Notes under the pieces: model-generated
The model's input: the letters and a program-made list of their open reading frames with translations, nothing else
Database searches by the model: none
Told to the model about the DNA's origin: nothing
Assembly (NCBI GenBank): GCA_013399875.1
Contig: VXAZ01000560.1
Span: 1,902,576-1,966,575 of the forward strand
Source of the DNA: Gymnorhina tibicen
Lineage: Eukaryota > Chordata > Aves > Passeriformes > Artamidae
DNA: 64,000 bases
Direction: 5' to 3'
Shown here: in pieces, positions 25,201 through 35,600 of the stretch
Position numbering within the stretch: position 1 is the first letter of the stretch
Layout of the letters: each line of letters starts with the position of its first letter
Translations under genes and position numbers: made by a program

Positions 25201-28200
25201 CCTGAAGGTCTTCCAAGACTTTTTTAAGCTTTCAAAAAATAAGGCAGTCAATCACTGTGGCCCATATCCAAAATACTCAGTTATAGCATCTAAAGTGCCT
25301 CAAATTGCTTACACCAATTATTAAAGTAGGCTCTTAGGTGCACACACTGACACACAAACCTATACATACTCTGCTAGATCAGGATCCCTGCTTATTTCTA
25401 AGTGACTATCACATGTAGAAAGTAAATTATTGAAACACAACAACTTAGGTGTTGTAGTCCCCGAGCCANACAAAATATAGGAACAGTTGTGCTGTCACCA
25501 TTTCCAAATCCCTGTTAAATCAAATGCCTACCCTTCATCTCAGAATAGAAATACTGATGCTTCTTTATGGGCAGCTACTCTTAAAGACAAGTTCATTTTA
25601 ATGTGCAACACCTTGTTCAAATTGTCAGGAATTTTCACAACCCCTTAAAAGTAACCTGAAGCACTCAGCCTGACACGGCTGAGCCTTGATGCACCCCCAG
25701 CCCCTCCTGCAATGTAGGCTTGCACTGACCAGTTTTACCTCATGCACGAAGATGACACAGCAGTCACTGTGGGGTTTTTGGAGAAGCTATAGAATAACAC
25801 TTAAGTTTTCAGTTAATTAGCACTGAAAACCAGCACTACTTCATTTAAGGGATGGCAAGATACCAACTTATTGTTCAGGCTTGATCTACAACAGCAACAC
25901 AGATCAGGCAGTTACCTGCTGTTCCACTTCACTTGATGCATCACACGGGGAAGGACTCGTTACTTCCTTGCTCATGAGCTACAGAAAGAGGCCACAGCAA
26001 AAAAGGTTAAATTAGAGGTTATAGATCTGTAAATTCACTGTCTACTGAGTACCAACTGTATTTTCCATTGTGTTATTGCACCCCTTCAATATACAAAACA
26101 AATTAATAATACTCCTCTTCATCTCATGGCTGGTAAAAGATTTAAATGACTCTACAATAAGATGATTTTTTTACTTCCTTCCTCTCAAAAGCAATCAAGT
26201 TGTCAGTAACACTGTATTGGGTGAATGTGTGATGTGTTAAAGGTATTGCCACCCCCCAGTCAGTCAAACTGGAATGAACCAGAAGACAGGATTTCAATTA
26301 ATGTAACAGTTATCACAGTTCTTTGTGTCCCGTTAATTGCCACTAAACTAACAATGAGAACTTTACTTCTCCAATACAAAGATGTACAGTGTGTATTTAC
26401 CAACAATTAAAGGGCTTTACTCCTCACTCAGGAATTACTGAATTATTTCTAGACCTTCTTCTAGAAAGTTTAATTAGTCAGAAGCCAACAAACACAAGGT
26501 TTATGGATTTATTTCTACCAACAGGACACTTACAGTGTAACCTTTACTTACTTTAAAGACTATACAGTCAATTTAAATCTAAGTTATAAAGCCTATTACC
26601 AGCTCCACTGTTACCTTGATGAGGGTGCAATTATACACCTTTTCTTCAAAGTCAGTATTCAGTTTTTGCCTCTCTCCACACTCTGCTTCACAGCCCTGAA
26701 GCTCTCAAAAGCCAGTGACTGCAGAGCTAAGCTGTGAGCTGGATCACTAAGACGATCCAACCAATAACAAATTAAGACAGGAGGAGGAGCACACAATGAC
26801 AAAAATAGAAGAGATGCAGCTGCAAGCTTGTAAGTCAGAGGCTGGAATGGTCTGTCAGAACAATGCAGCCTCACAAACACAATCAGCTTAACTCTGGGAC
26901 CAAGACTACAGCACTGGGACAGAAATTTCAGAATCTAACTCCAGTATAATCAGTGGTTGGCAACTGTATACACTTCTTGTGTGGAACAAAAAAATCTTAA
27001 GCATTTGTTGTATGTTTGGGCACCATGAGTGTAAAATCAAAACCCTTTGGCTGGGGTTTAGGGTTTCTTGGTCCTGAACTTCCCAAATAATTTAGGAAAG
27101 TACTTACGTTCTTCCCTGACCTTTGCTTGCACCAAAGAATCCACAAAGGTCAAGAAAAAGGTATTTGGACTTCTCAACTGACAGCATCAGGCTATGAACT
27201 GTTACCCACCTCCTGAATGGCTGTCATGACAACGTGCTGAACAGACTCTTCAAGGGTCATGATATTCTGTATGTGTTCTGTGAAAAAGGATTTGTAGTGA
27301 CTCATGACAATGTTCATCTCAATGGTTTGAATAACATGCTAGAAAGATCCAGAAGAAACTCTTATCCATAAAGCTCTCTCAAAACAGGTAGTGGTCTTTT
27401 TACACAGAGGACTATCATTAACCCACATCATTAGTATCCAGTAATATGGCAGACATGCACAAAAGATTATAAACTCTTAATTGGACAAATTCATACTCTG
27501 CCTAAGGAGAGATGCCATCAGAGCACAGAGGTTTAGTTCTGGTAAGGGGGAGAGAAAACAACCAATTCAATCTTGAGCCTCTGCAGGCACAGAAGAGGCA
27601 GTTTCTAATTTAAGGGTTTAATTTTATTTTGCTAGATTTGCATTTGAATAGGAAGTTCTAGGTCTTGGTACGTATTTTAACAATAGGAATAAACCAGATA
27701 CACTTCAGACTATATTTTTAAACTTATTCTGAACAAAGTTTTGAGTTTTATTCACAGACACTTCGCATATAATTTCTGCTTTTAACTGAACTCCAGTTTC
27801 AGAACAGGCATTCAGCATATTAATGTGTTGATGGATAAGGAAGAGAAGTTTCTGTATCTTTTCCACCTTAACTATCACCTGAGGCAGTCAGCTGTTTGTT
27901 GAGCAGGTTAAGGTAGTGCCTACCTTGTTTCCTCTCACAGTTGACTGCACAGCCTAAAATAAGCTGCAGGAGCCTGCCCAGTTCAGTGGGATCTGAGTTC
28001 TCAGATATCCGGGTCAAGTCTGGAATAAGCTCTTCTGCAATCTGCTGACCCAGGAACTGAAAAAAAATGTTTAAAAATTAAAGAGAAAGAGTAGACTCCC
28101 ACTTTTGTACAACATGAAAATCTGGTATCATGTAGGAAATCTGGAGTCAGTGAGCCAGCCAGGGAAAATGCCCTAGGAGTAAGTTTGTTACCAGGTTTAG

Positions 28201-31200
28201 TTAACTGAGCACTTCTACAAGAAAAAGTGACAATAGTAGAAGTGATTGGGACAGTTCTCAAATGTTAGAGAACTCATTTATTTCATCAACATAATAAAAG
28301 AATGAGTTATTAATACTTCCAGATGGAGTGGTTTCCAAATCCTTCAAAAAGCTCCTCACAAGCTTAAACAAGTTCTGCTTCTGGGCTTGCCAGAGATCCT
28401 CGGACCTGGCAGCACATCAGGGCCTGGCACTCGGTGTCACAGCTCAGCCCAGGTGAAACCAGGAAGCCAGAACAAGATCTGGCAAGTTTTTCTAGACCAT
28501 ACCCATTACATAACTGTAATCAAATCAATGCACACAAAATTCAGCTTTTTTTTTTTTAAACTCAAAATACAGCAGCCTTTTGTGGCTACTGTACTCATCC
28601 CTGCATGAGGCAGGACAAACTGATCCTTACTGTGTCCAGGAGGATTCCTACCTTGGCTTCCAGCTTCCAAGGGAAGATCATAAAACCTACACTGGGGCTG
28701 CTGAGTTCGCTCTGTTGTGTACAAAAGGATTAAAACTTCTCTAGACAAGAGCAAACATGAATGCACACACTAAAGTCAACAGGATTCTGCAGCTCAGTCC
28801 TTTCAACATTCACCTGGGCAGAGACAGGGTTCCCAGATCATACTCCAAGAGCCTTATCTAAAACACACCTGCTCCAGTTAATTTTATATTCACTCAGACC
28901 TCCCACTTAACAGATAATTATCATACACTTTCTGCCTAAAAGGTCCTCAAAACAAATTACAGCTTTTTTTTCTACTTCGCAAAGTCAAAGGGAGCAATAA
29001 TTATCACGTTTAATGATGAGAACAACAACAAGAAATTTGTTTTTCCATACCTCATGATAGTAGTCCATAATTCCTTGCAGTATCTTCTTCAAATTACTGG
29101 ACTAGTTGTTGTACATGAAAGACAAGGTTACAATTTCATTAAAAATTTTACTTTTTATTAAATCAAATAGTAATTTCTAATAAAATGGTTACAAGGCAGC
29201 TCTATGAGAGGACATAGGAAGAGAACTAGCACAACAGAAAATTCCCATGCAACAGTGCTTGAAGGCATCTATCAACAGACAATTCAAGCTCATTTAAAAT
29301 ATCCTTGAAAAGCTTGAGCTTAATTCTGTAGGTTTTGAACTGCCAGATCTCAGGACAGCCACAACATCCAACCCCACAAACTTCACTATCTTCAGTTTTA
29401 AGTACCTTTATTCTCCAGTTGTCACCAACATCTTCTTTAATGCGATTGAGCCAAGATGCATCAAACCAGGCAACATCTCTGAAACAAAATTAAATGATTA
29501 ATCAATAAGCACAGATTTAAATAAATAAGACAGCAAATTCCCAGCATTAAATCATCTGATGCTGAACTACAGTGTCTAATGAGGCATGAATTCCTGGAGA
29601 TTGCAAGGTAAACTTATGTGACAGGAAATTTCCATCCTGCTGGCTGCATTAAGGCACATTCCAGGGCTGGGAGAATTTCTCTGTGTGCCTGGGCCAGCTG
29701 TGGCTGCAACACAAGGATGTGAAAACCTTTGTCATGCTGAATTTTTATACCTGATAAAGTAACCATCATGAGGTAAAGAAACATCTTTTTTTGACTAGTG
29801 CTGACATTATGTTTGGTACCTATTCCTGCAGGCTGGACTAACTAACATTTACTACAATTTGTCAAAGGCACTTATAAAGAAAACACTTTAAACTACTGGC
29901 ATTTTGTATATTTCATATGTCTCTGGTTCCCCTGGGCAGAAGGTGATTCACTTTGCCAGCATAAACAAGGATGAATTGCTGAGGGAAGTGTTTACACACA
30001 CTGAGCTGCCAAGCAGTACAATCACAGCATATTTAACAATATTTAACTCTGACAGTGCACTGTTTATTCACTGGTCTCAAAGCACCTAATAAAGGACAAT
30101 CATTATCCCCACTTGCACACGAACCAACTTGGTCTTAAAAAGTTTGCCCAAAGCATGCGGCAGCCTAATACCCAAATACATGGGAAGCAACCCTCAGCAA
30201 ACCTTAAATCAGTTTTTGCCACGTCCAGGAAAAGGGTCAGCTATGTCTCTAAAAAGTACATTTTTTACAAACAGACAGGAGGGTTTCTGAGCTCATTTTT
30301 GGGGGGAGGTGGGTTGTGATGGTGTTTAAGTCACTTCTTAATAATTACAAAACGACACTTTGAACCTGAGGTGGTAACGCAGACTCCTCTTCAATTATCT
30401 GGGCCAACAATAACAATAAAATTGCAATGATGACTTGTAGCATGATACTCTTTCAAAAAAAGACTTCCATTACAACCCTCTATGCAAATTTCAAAACTAG
30501 TGTATCACTCAGAGTACCAATCTCATCACACCAATAGAAAAGCTGATCAAAAGTAAAATAATTCCTAACTATTAATTGCCATTGAAGTTTTACAATTCTT
30601 TTTTTCCACATGAATAATAGGTTGTCATTTAAAACCTAGAACTTAAATCTAAATTAACTGAGCAGCTCCAGGAAGAAAAGAACACAAAGCCATGCCTTTG
30701 GAACCTTTAGTTTCTCATTCCAAAGAGGAACATATTGCCTGAAGCATGGAAATAGTGCTGATGGGAACAGTGAAAATGTCATCCTCGCCCAATTATCCCC
30801 AAATATGAATTTGATACTGCAGTATTTGTATATCTTCTCATCATCTTTTCCATCATGTTATTATTCAACTAGAAAGGCATAACCTATCTTCTGTTACAGA
30901 CTGTCCACTCTTAATTTCTGCCTACTTTAAAAGCAACTACGCCTGTCAAACACAAAAACCTGAGGAAATTAAATCCCTCTTCTTCCAGCTGAAGAATCAA
31001 CTTACATTTGGTGAAGCACCTGAGCCATGGCAACCCCGCTAGTCAGGTCCTGGACATCTCTGCAGGGTGCAGCTGTATTGAACGTCTGCAGCTAAAACAG
31101 GGAAAAACACTGGGCTTTAGTTCAATAGACAATAAATTAGCTGCCATCTTCCTTCTCCTCTCTAAGCCACAAGCATTTAGCAAGATGTCTTTCTACCTGA

Positions 31201-34200
31201 AGTCCTTTTTGAACCATGCAGACTTTAAGCCAACCCAATTATCTCAACACTTGTGACTGTTATGACTTGTAGCTTAAAAAGTTGGTACGAACACCCACGT
31301 TCTGTTTTTTCATGCTAGGCCTCCTATTGTAAATCAGATTATGGAAAGATAACTTGGGAGACTAAAGTCATATTTATCCACCCCTCGAATTATGTTGCAG
31401 TGCTTAGGTCTGGACATAACTACCTAAACAAAAAATAGCATCAGAATAAGGTGTGAAAGTTGACGGGGAAAAAAAAATTCCAGTCTTTTACTACAAGAAT
31501 TTAGTGATAGAAATAGGATGGGGTTACCCCAATGTTAAAATGTTTCTCTGTTTTAGATATTGTGGGATTTTTTCAAACTATCCCCAAGCTTATAGCTAAC
31601 ATTTTGACAGAATTACCTGTATATTTAGAATTGCAATATTTTATTCCTCCAAAGACAATCAGCTCAGAACTAATGACTCTAGATGAGAGAGCCATTTCCA
31701 TACACGTCAATTCATCACAGTTACTCAGGAAAATAAGAGCCCTCTTTACCACAATAAACAAAACAGAAAGTTCATTATCAGTACTGTTAGAAGACAGAAT
31801 AGAATGGGAGCAAGTATAGATACTTATAAATCCTGTCCACTGCAGAAACTGACTTCTTACTGCATTTACAAAATCCTAAATTATCTGTCCCTCTGCAAGA
31901 GGGCTTTCCCAAACATCCTGTGCAACACAAGCTTCTTCAGAACTCCTGGTCAATGACCTTGTGTTTGGGAAATGGAGCTACTTGGACCAGAGTGATGGAA
32001 AAGCAGTTTCCAGCTGTGAGAATCTGAGGCAGTTTTTGCCCACTCCGTTTTTATAAAGAGTGACCATAATTCTCAACACTTGTTTGTTTCCTTCAAAAAG
32101 AGACAAACCAAGCCCAGAGAAAAATATGCAGAGCAAGGGGGTTTTTTTCATTTGTTTTTTTAATTTAAAAAGCGGGTTTAAATCCCATCTTACAGGAAGT
32201 GAGAAGTCAGTAATCCCTCGTAGGTTACATAAAAGATTAAGTGGAACACCACAGCCCAGAGCTGCTATCCTGACAGCACTGCCTTCTACTACTCCAGCAG
32301 CCTCAGCACAAGCACGGGCACGCAAGTTTACATTCCAGGGCTGAGCTTCCCAAAATCCAGAGTTTTATGGCACAACGTTGTGATGCTGCCATTTGGATAT
32401 ACCCCTCCTAAAGCAAGGAAACTGCTAAGCACAGGTGCTACCCTTTCACCTGAGCCTGTTAGAGCAGATAAACAAAGCCTTAAAAAACCCTGATGTGCAA
32501 TACTGCTTTATGCACCATCTCCCAGAATAGAAACAGCTAATTAAAATTAAGTAAAAAGCAGGACTGACAGTCTAGGTTTCTCTATATATCTAAAAGTCAC
32601 ATAAGGACCTAGAAATAATGAGAGAGTAGAAGTATTAATTATGGGTTCTTCAAACCTTATGCCAGCCCAATCATTTCATCAAAACGGATTTTTACTGTTC
32701 TTGCAAAACCAGTAAAAGTGGCAGGTGTGGGGAGGAGGTTGGAAAAAGAAGCCACAGACTTCAGGCCTGTAGCAGTGCTTTTTTCCTCCCTCATTTTCTT
32801 AGTTTTACTAACTATAGCTCCAAGGACATGCTGCTACTCACGCTGAAAACCATTTTGTGAATTCCACCCCGAATGCACCCTGCCCATTGCTGCTACAGCA
32901 GAAGCTCTTCTCAGACACAGAGCTATTATGCTCACCAATATACAGCTGAAAAGTTCATTTTGTAGCTCTACCACCAAACATTTGCGGATGAAACACGAGC
33001 ATTGAGAGAGCCCAGCAGAAATCAGGCCCATCCACCTGGGGAAGGTGTGTCCTCAATTTCACCTGACAATGAGCGGTTGAGTTTCTCCATTTCACACCCA
33101 GATTAGACACACGAGGGACAGAGGTTTTACAGAGTAATCTACGAGTTTTTAAAATAAAAATACCCACTGCCATGCTGAAACCAAGAATATTAATAGAATA
33201 AGCCACTGGACAGAATGAACATTAGCAGTGGTGCCAGTGCCAAGCAGTGGTGCATTTATACTGGAAACAGTTTCCAATTTAAGATGTTGCCATACATCCA
33301 GTCCCTGGTTTGGAGGCTAAGGCAGTATAGCACTGAAAAACATCCAATTAACTTCTCCTCTACACAGAGTGGAAAAATAACTAACTTAGAAAATTGTTTC
33401 TGCTACAGACTTGTGAGTTCTACCTTAGCAGGTATTACCTAAGTCAGTTTTTCATGGACACTCATAAACATTACTCCTATAATTCAATTTAACTGCTTTA
33501 TGTTTTTCCTGCAAAATCCTCAGGAGTTTGAATTCAATGACACCTGGGCTACAGAACCAATAGGTAACATTTTTATTTGAATTTTCTCTTTCTTCTCTGG
33601 ACACAGCATGTTTTCTAAGATAGAATTTGGTAAAATAAAAATAGAAACGTGCCAGATCTGGCAGCAGAACACAGAGACTCATAAGCATCTGTTTGCTCTA
33701 TTAATTAGTAAACAAATTGAGAACCATTAGAAGTGAAGTTACAGAACCCTTTTCTCTCCAAACATAGAGCACTTCATCCCCCTCTCCCCACATCACTTTT
33801 TCCCCTATTATTCACGCTGAAGTTCAAATTGCGAAAGGATGTTTGAAACGCATCCTAGTGTTAACAATCAGTTTCTAAGTCGTAAACTAGGCCCGAGAAA
33901 TAGGGTGCTAAATCTAAAAACATCCATCTGCTGAGTGTCGTATAGAAAACCTGAACACGGGGTTGGGTGTTCCTTTACACTGACACAATTGCTCAGTTTA
34001 AAGCCAGTTAAGGTTCCATTAAGATTCATGATGTAATTACAGCTATGCACTGTGACAACACCATAAATGAGAATTGGGCTAAAAAAAATTTTAAGCAGGA
34101 ATTGTAAAAAATAATAGAGAGTTCAGCAATGCTGGCAAGATTTTATAAAGGAGTTCAGGAATGCAGTGATTTGTTTTGCCATTGAACCATGATGGAGTTA

Positions 34201-35221
34201 TTCTTACTTGACTACTCAGGGGAAAATACAAAATTAAAGAGCCCAAAAAAATAGGAAGATTAAATAACAAAAGATATCTAAGTAGATGGAGGTAAGTATA
34301 AGACAACCAAAATTCTAGAGACCAACAAAACATTGGGAGAATACAATGTCACTAAAAGGAAAATGGAGGGAGGAAAAGAAAGGAAGAAATTGTTTATCAG
34401 TGATTCATTACGAACTTTAACTCATCAACACTTTTGTACTGCCGTGCAGAAATTAAGAACACCTACGCTGCTGTTCCTGTTACTTTTACCAGTTTCATTC
34501 CCGGATTTCTACAGTGCTTCTAAAACACTCCCTTCTCTCCATGATTTACACTTCACAGAGGCAAAACACCTGCTAGAGAAACCCTTCACACAGGTAATTG
34601 TGACCTTCCCTGCCAAGATTTCATTCATGCAGAAGTTTTATTTAGTAGAGCTCCCTGTCACCAAAATTACTGCACCTGCAAGACCAGAATTACAGACAAG
34701 GTCACAGAAGAAGCTTGGAGAGAAAGATAAAAGAAGAAGCAAGAGTGATTGATGAATTTAACGAACAAATTTGTACTCGATGACCTTAGAAGTCTTTTTC
34801 AACCTAAATAACTCCACAGTTCCAAACAGGTGCCTCTGGCACAGGTAACATCACACACCCAGGTGTGGCGTGCCTGACTAATAAATGCTTTAAGCAGACG
34901 GTATGAAATACTCTGAGGTTTCTGCGCCTGTCAATTCAAATTAATTGCATTTATTTATTAATAATGTTAATTGCCGAGCAGTTTCCATACTGAAGCCACC
35001 ACTGGAGAGCCGCACTTGGGCCCACGGGATATTCCAACCACTACATCCACACCTCGAGGGTGCCGCGGGAACCTTCTGCTCGCTGTGAGCAGCGTGTCCC
35101 AGGCACCCCCAGTGCCGCGGCCGTGCCCGACCCACCCGCAGCTCCTGCTCCCGCGGGCGGGGACGGAGGGAGGGGTGGACGGAGGGATGGAGGGAAGGAT
35201 GGAGNCCGACTTCGCCTCCAT
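14605..35221 (-). CDS. HOOK1: HOOK1, microtubule/dynein-endosome adaptor; 22 exons, exon 1 interrupted by N
   Basis: Twenty-one exons (2-22) were placed from translated similarity to vertebrate HOOK1. All are flanked by GT-AG and phases match at every junction; the 2106 bases from exon 2 to the TAA at 14605-14607 give 701 residues. Human HOOK1 has about 707 over the same part and the same exon count. The order is an N-terminal HOOK domain (exons 2-6), a long coiled coil (exons 7-18) and a C-terminal cargo-binding region ending [18 protein letters not shown]1 forms the FHF complex with FTS and FHIP, activates dynein and acts in early-endosome transport; mouse Hook1 loss gives abnormal sperm heads. 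There is no frameshift or premature stop in exons 2-22. Exon 1 is mostly missing from this assembly at N 35205. Exon coordinates are in the three part entries. Confidence 0.97.
16630..25978 (-). CDS. HOOK1: HOOK1 exons 7-18: central coiled coil
   Basis: Exons: 7 = 25916-25978, 8 = 25145-25228, 9 = 22408-22574, 10 = 21663-21803, 11 = 20371-20572, 12 = 19444-19554, 13 = 19060-19147, 14 = 18915-18975, 15 = 18353-18493, 16 = 17666-17753, 17 = 17259-17293, 18 = 16630-16712. Heptad-rich, Glu/Lys/Gln-rich protein with HOOK1 signatures such as [12 protein letters not shown] (exon 9), [17 protein letters not shown] (exon 11), [13 protein letters not shown] (exon 14) and [18 protein letters not shown] (exon 16). 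It forms the parallel dimer that lies along dynein/dynactin. Exon 17 is only 35 bases. Intron 8 (22575-25144) is the largest in this part and holds a CpG-dense block. Confidence 0.96.
19243..19303 (+). mobile_element. CR1 3'-end fragment in HOOK1 intron 12
   Basis: AGGTTGGTCTTGATGATCTT, then GAGATCTTTTCCAACC and GATGATTCCAT follow the CR1 3' terminus. Only about 60 bases remain. Confidence 0.8.
19815..20086 (+). mobile_element. CR1 retroposon in HOOK1 intron 11
   Basis: A 3' fragment of about 270 bases, with landmarks GACAGGACAGGGGGAACGGG, GTGAGGGTGGTGAGGCCCTG, GGTTGGATGGGGCTTGGAGC, CCTTCCAACCCAAACC and the terminal ATTCTATGATTCCAT. It lies antisense to HOOK1. Confidence 0.95.
22866..23060. 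other. CpG-dense block inside HOOK1 intron 8
   Basis: About 195 bases with many CpGs (for example GCGAGAAGCGGGGTCGGCCG and AAGCGCACACGCACGG) surrounded by AT-rich intron. No CR1 signature and no HOOK1 exon is recognisable in it. It may be a small intronic CpG island, an unrecognised retroposon or a decayed processed sequence. Confidence 0.5.
27210..31091 (-). CDS. HOOK1: HOOK1 exons 2-6: HOOK (calponin-homology-like) domain
   Basis: Exons in transcript order: 2 = 31006-31091, 3 = 29406-29478, 4 = 29051-29101, 5 = 27924-28056, 6 = 27210-27277. They encode 137 residues, starting [19 protein letters not shown] and including [33 protein letters not shown] and [19 protein letters not shown], ending in MTAIQE. 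This fold binds the dynein light intermediate chain; the helix after the CH-like core (KQEHIQNIM) is conserved with human. Exon 4 has two potential acceptor AGs five bases apart (end of exon at 29101 or 29096); only the upstream one keeps the frame and gives SSNLKK. Confidence 0.96.
34775..34814 (+). mobile_element. Short CR1 3'-end fragment in HOOK1 intron 1
   Basis: ACTCGATGACCTTAGAAGTC followed by TTTTTCAACCTAAATAACTC is a decayed form of the CR1 terminus (consensus type: ...GATGATCTTAGAGGTC...CCAACC...). About 40 bases. Confidence 0.6.
35206..35221 (-). CDS. HOOK1: HOOK1 exon 1, first 16 coding bases only (rest lost at N 35205)
   Basis: On the minus strand GCCGCCATGG at the start of this piece is a perfect Kozak context. 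The frame opens MEAKS and then meets the single N at 35205, beyond which the sequence is a pyrimidine-rich tract that does not encode a HOOK1 exon-1 end. In vertebrate HOOK1, exon 1 codes about 20 residues ending in a conserved segment like LCDSLMIW just before LQTF of exon 2. That segment is found nowhere in this window, so I infer it falls in the unsequenced gap. The start codon call is an inference from position, Kozak and CpG island. Confidence 0.6.
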
Positions 35222-35396
35222 GGCGGCAGCGGCAGCGGCCGCGTCCCCCCCCCCGCCCTCAGGCCGCCCCCGCTCCGGCGGCTCCGACCCTGGCTCCGCT
35301 CCGCCCGCGCATCCCCGCGGGGGCGGGGCCGCCGCCAGAGCCGACCACTCAGCGCCCGCCCCTGCGCTCAGACACTATGAGTGACAGGGCGTCTGG

Positions 35397-35431
35397 CCAA
35401 TCACAGCGGAGGAGGGTGCGCTCGCGCCAAT
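35397..35431. promoter_or_regulatory. Paired CCAAT boxes (NF-Y type) upstream of HOOK1
   Basis: Two copies of GCCAATCACAG with CCAAT at 35397-35401 and 35427-35431. The spacing of 30 bases is about three helical turns, typical of cooperating NF-Y sites. They lie about 175-210 bases upstream of the HOOK1 ATG. The function is inferred from motif and position. Confidence 0.6.
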
Positions 35432-35463
35432 CACAGTGAGACCCGTTGGAGGCGGGGGTTGCC

Positions 35464-35516
35464 CTCACGGCCGCGCCGCCGCCGTGAGGNCTCACGGCCG
35501 CGCCTTCGCCGTGAGG
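35464..35516. repeat. 26-bp hairpin-forming tandem repeat interrupted by N
   Basis: Two near-identical 26-bp units, 35464-35489 and 35491-35516, flank the single N at 35490. Each begins CTCACGGC and ends GCCGTGAG followed by G, so each can fold into a GC-rich stem. They differ only at GCCG versus TTCG in the loop region. The N most likely stands for an unresolved number of further units. Confidence 0.8.
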
Positions 35517-35552
35517 GGGCGAGTCAGGATCGTGCCGCCTGCCCCGGGTTGT

Positions 35553-35600
35553 GTCACCCGCCCCGGGGTGACGTGTGGGCGAAGCGCAATCGTGTCACCC
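35553..35600. repeat. Inverted repeat GTCACCC/GGGTGAC plus third copy
   Basis: Perfect 7-base arms GTCACCC (35553-35559) and GGGTGAC (35566-35572) are separated by GCCCCG. The right arm overlaps TGACGT (35569-35574), and another GTCACCC is at 35594-35600. Within a CpG-island promoter this resembles a composite binding site. Confidence 0.6.

Noticed and set aside
34967..35221. Reading HOOK1 exon 1 straight through the N as a long N-terminus
   Set aside because: The sequence after the N translates to Ser/Pro repeats from a CT-rich tract and then random sequence with no similarity to HOOK1, so it is intron.
35200..35384. Plus-strand frame starting ATGGAG at 35200 with an Ala run
   Set aside because: It is the complement of the HOOK1 start region; GC-rich CpG-island DNA gives long frames on both strands. 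No independent evidence for a gene.
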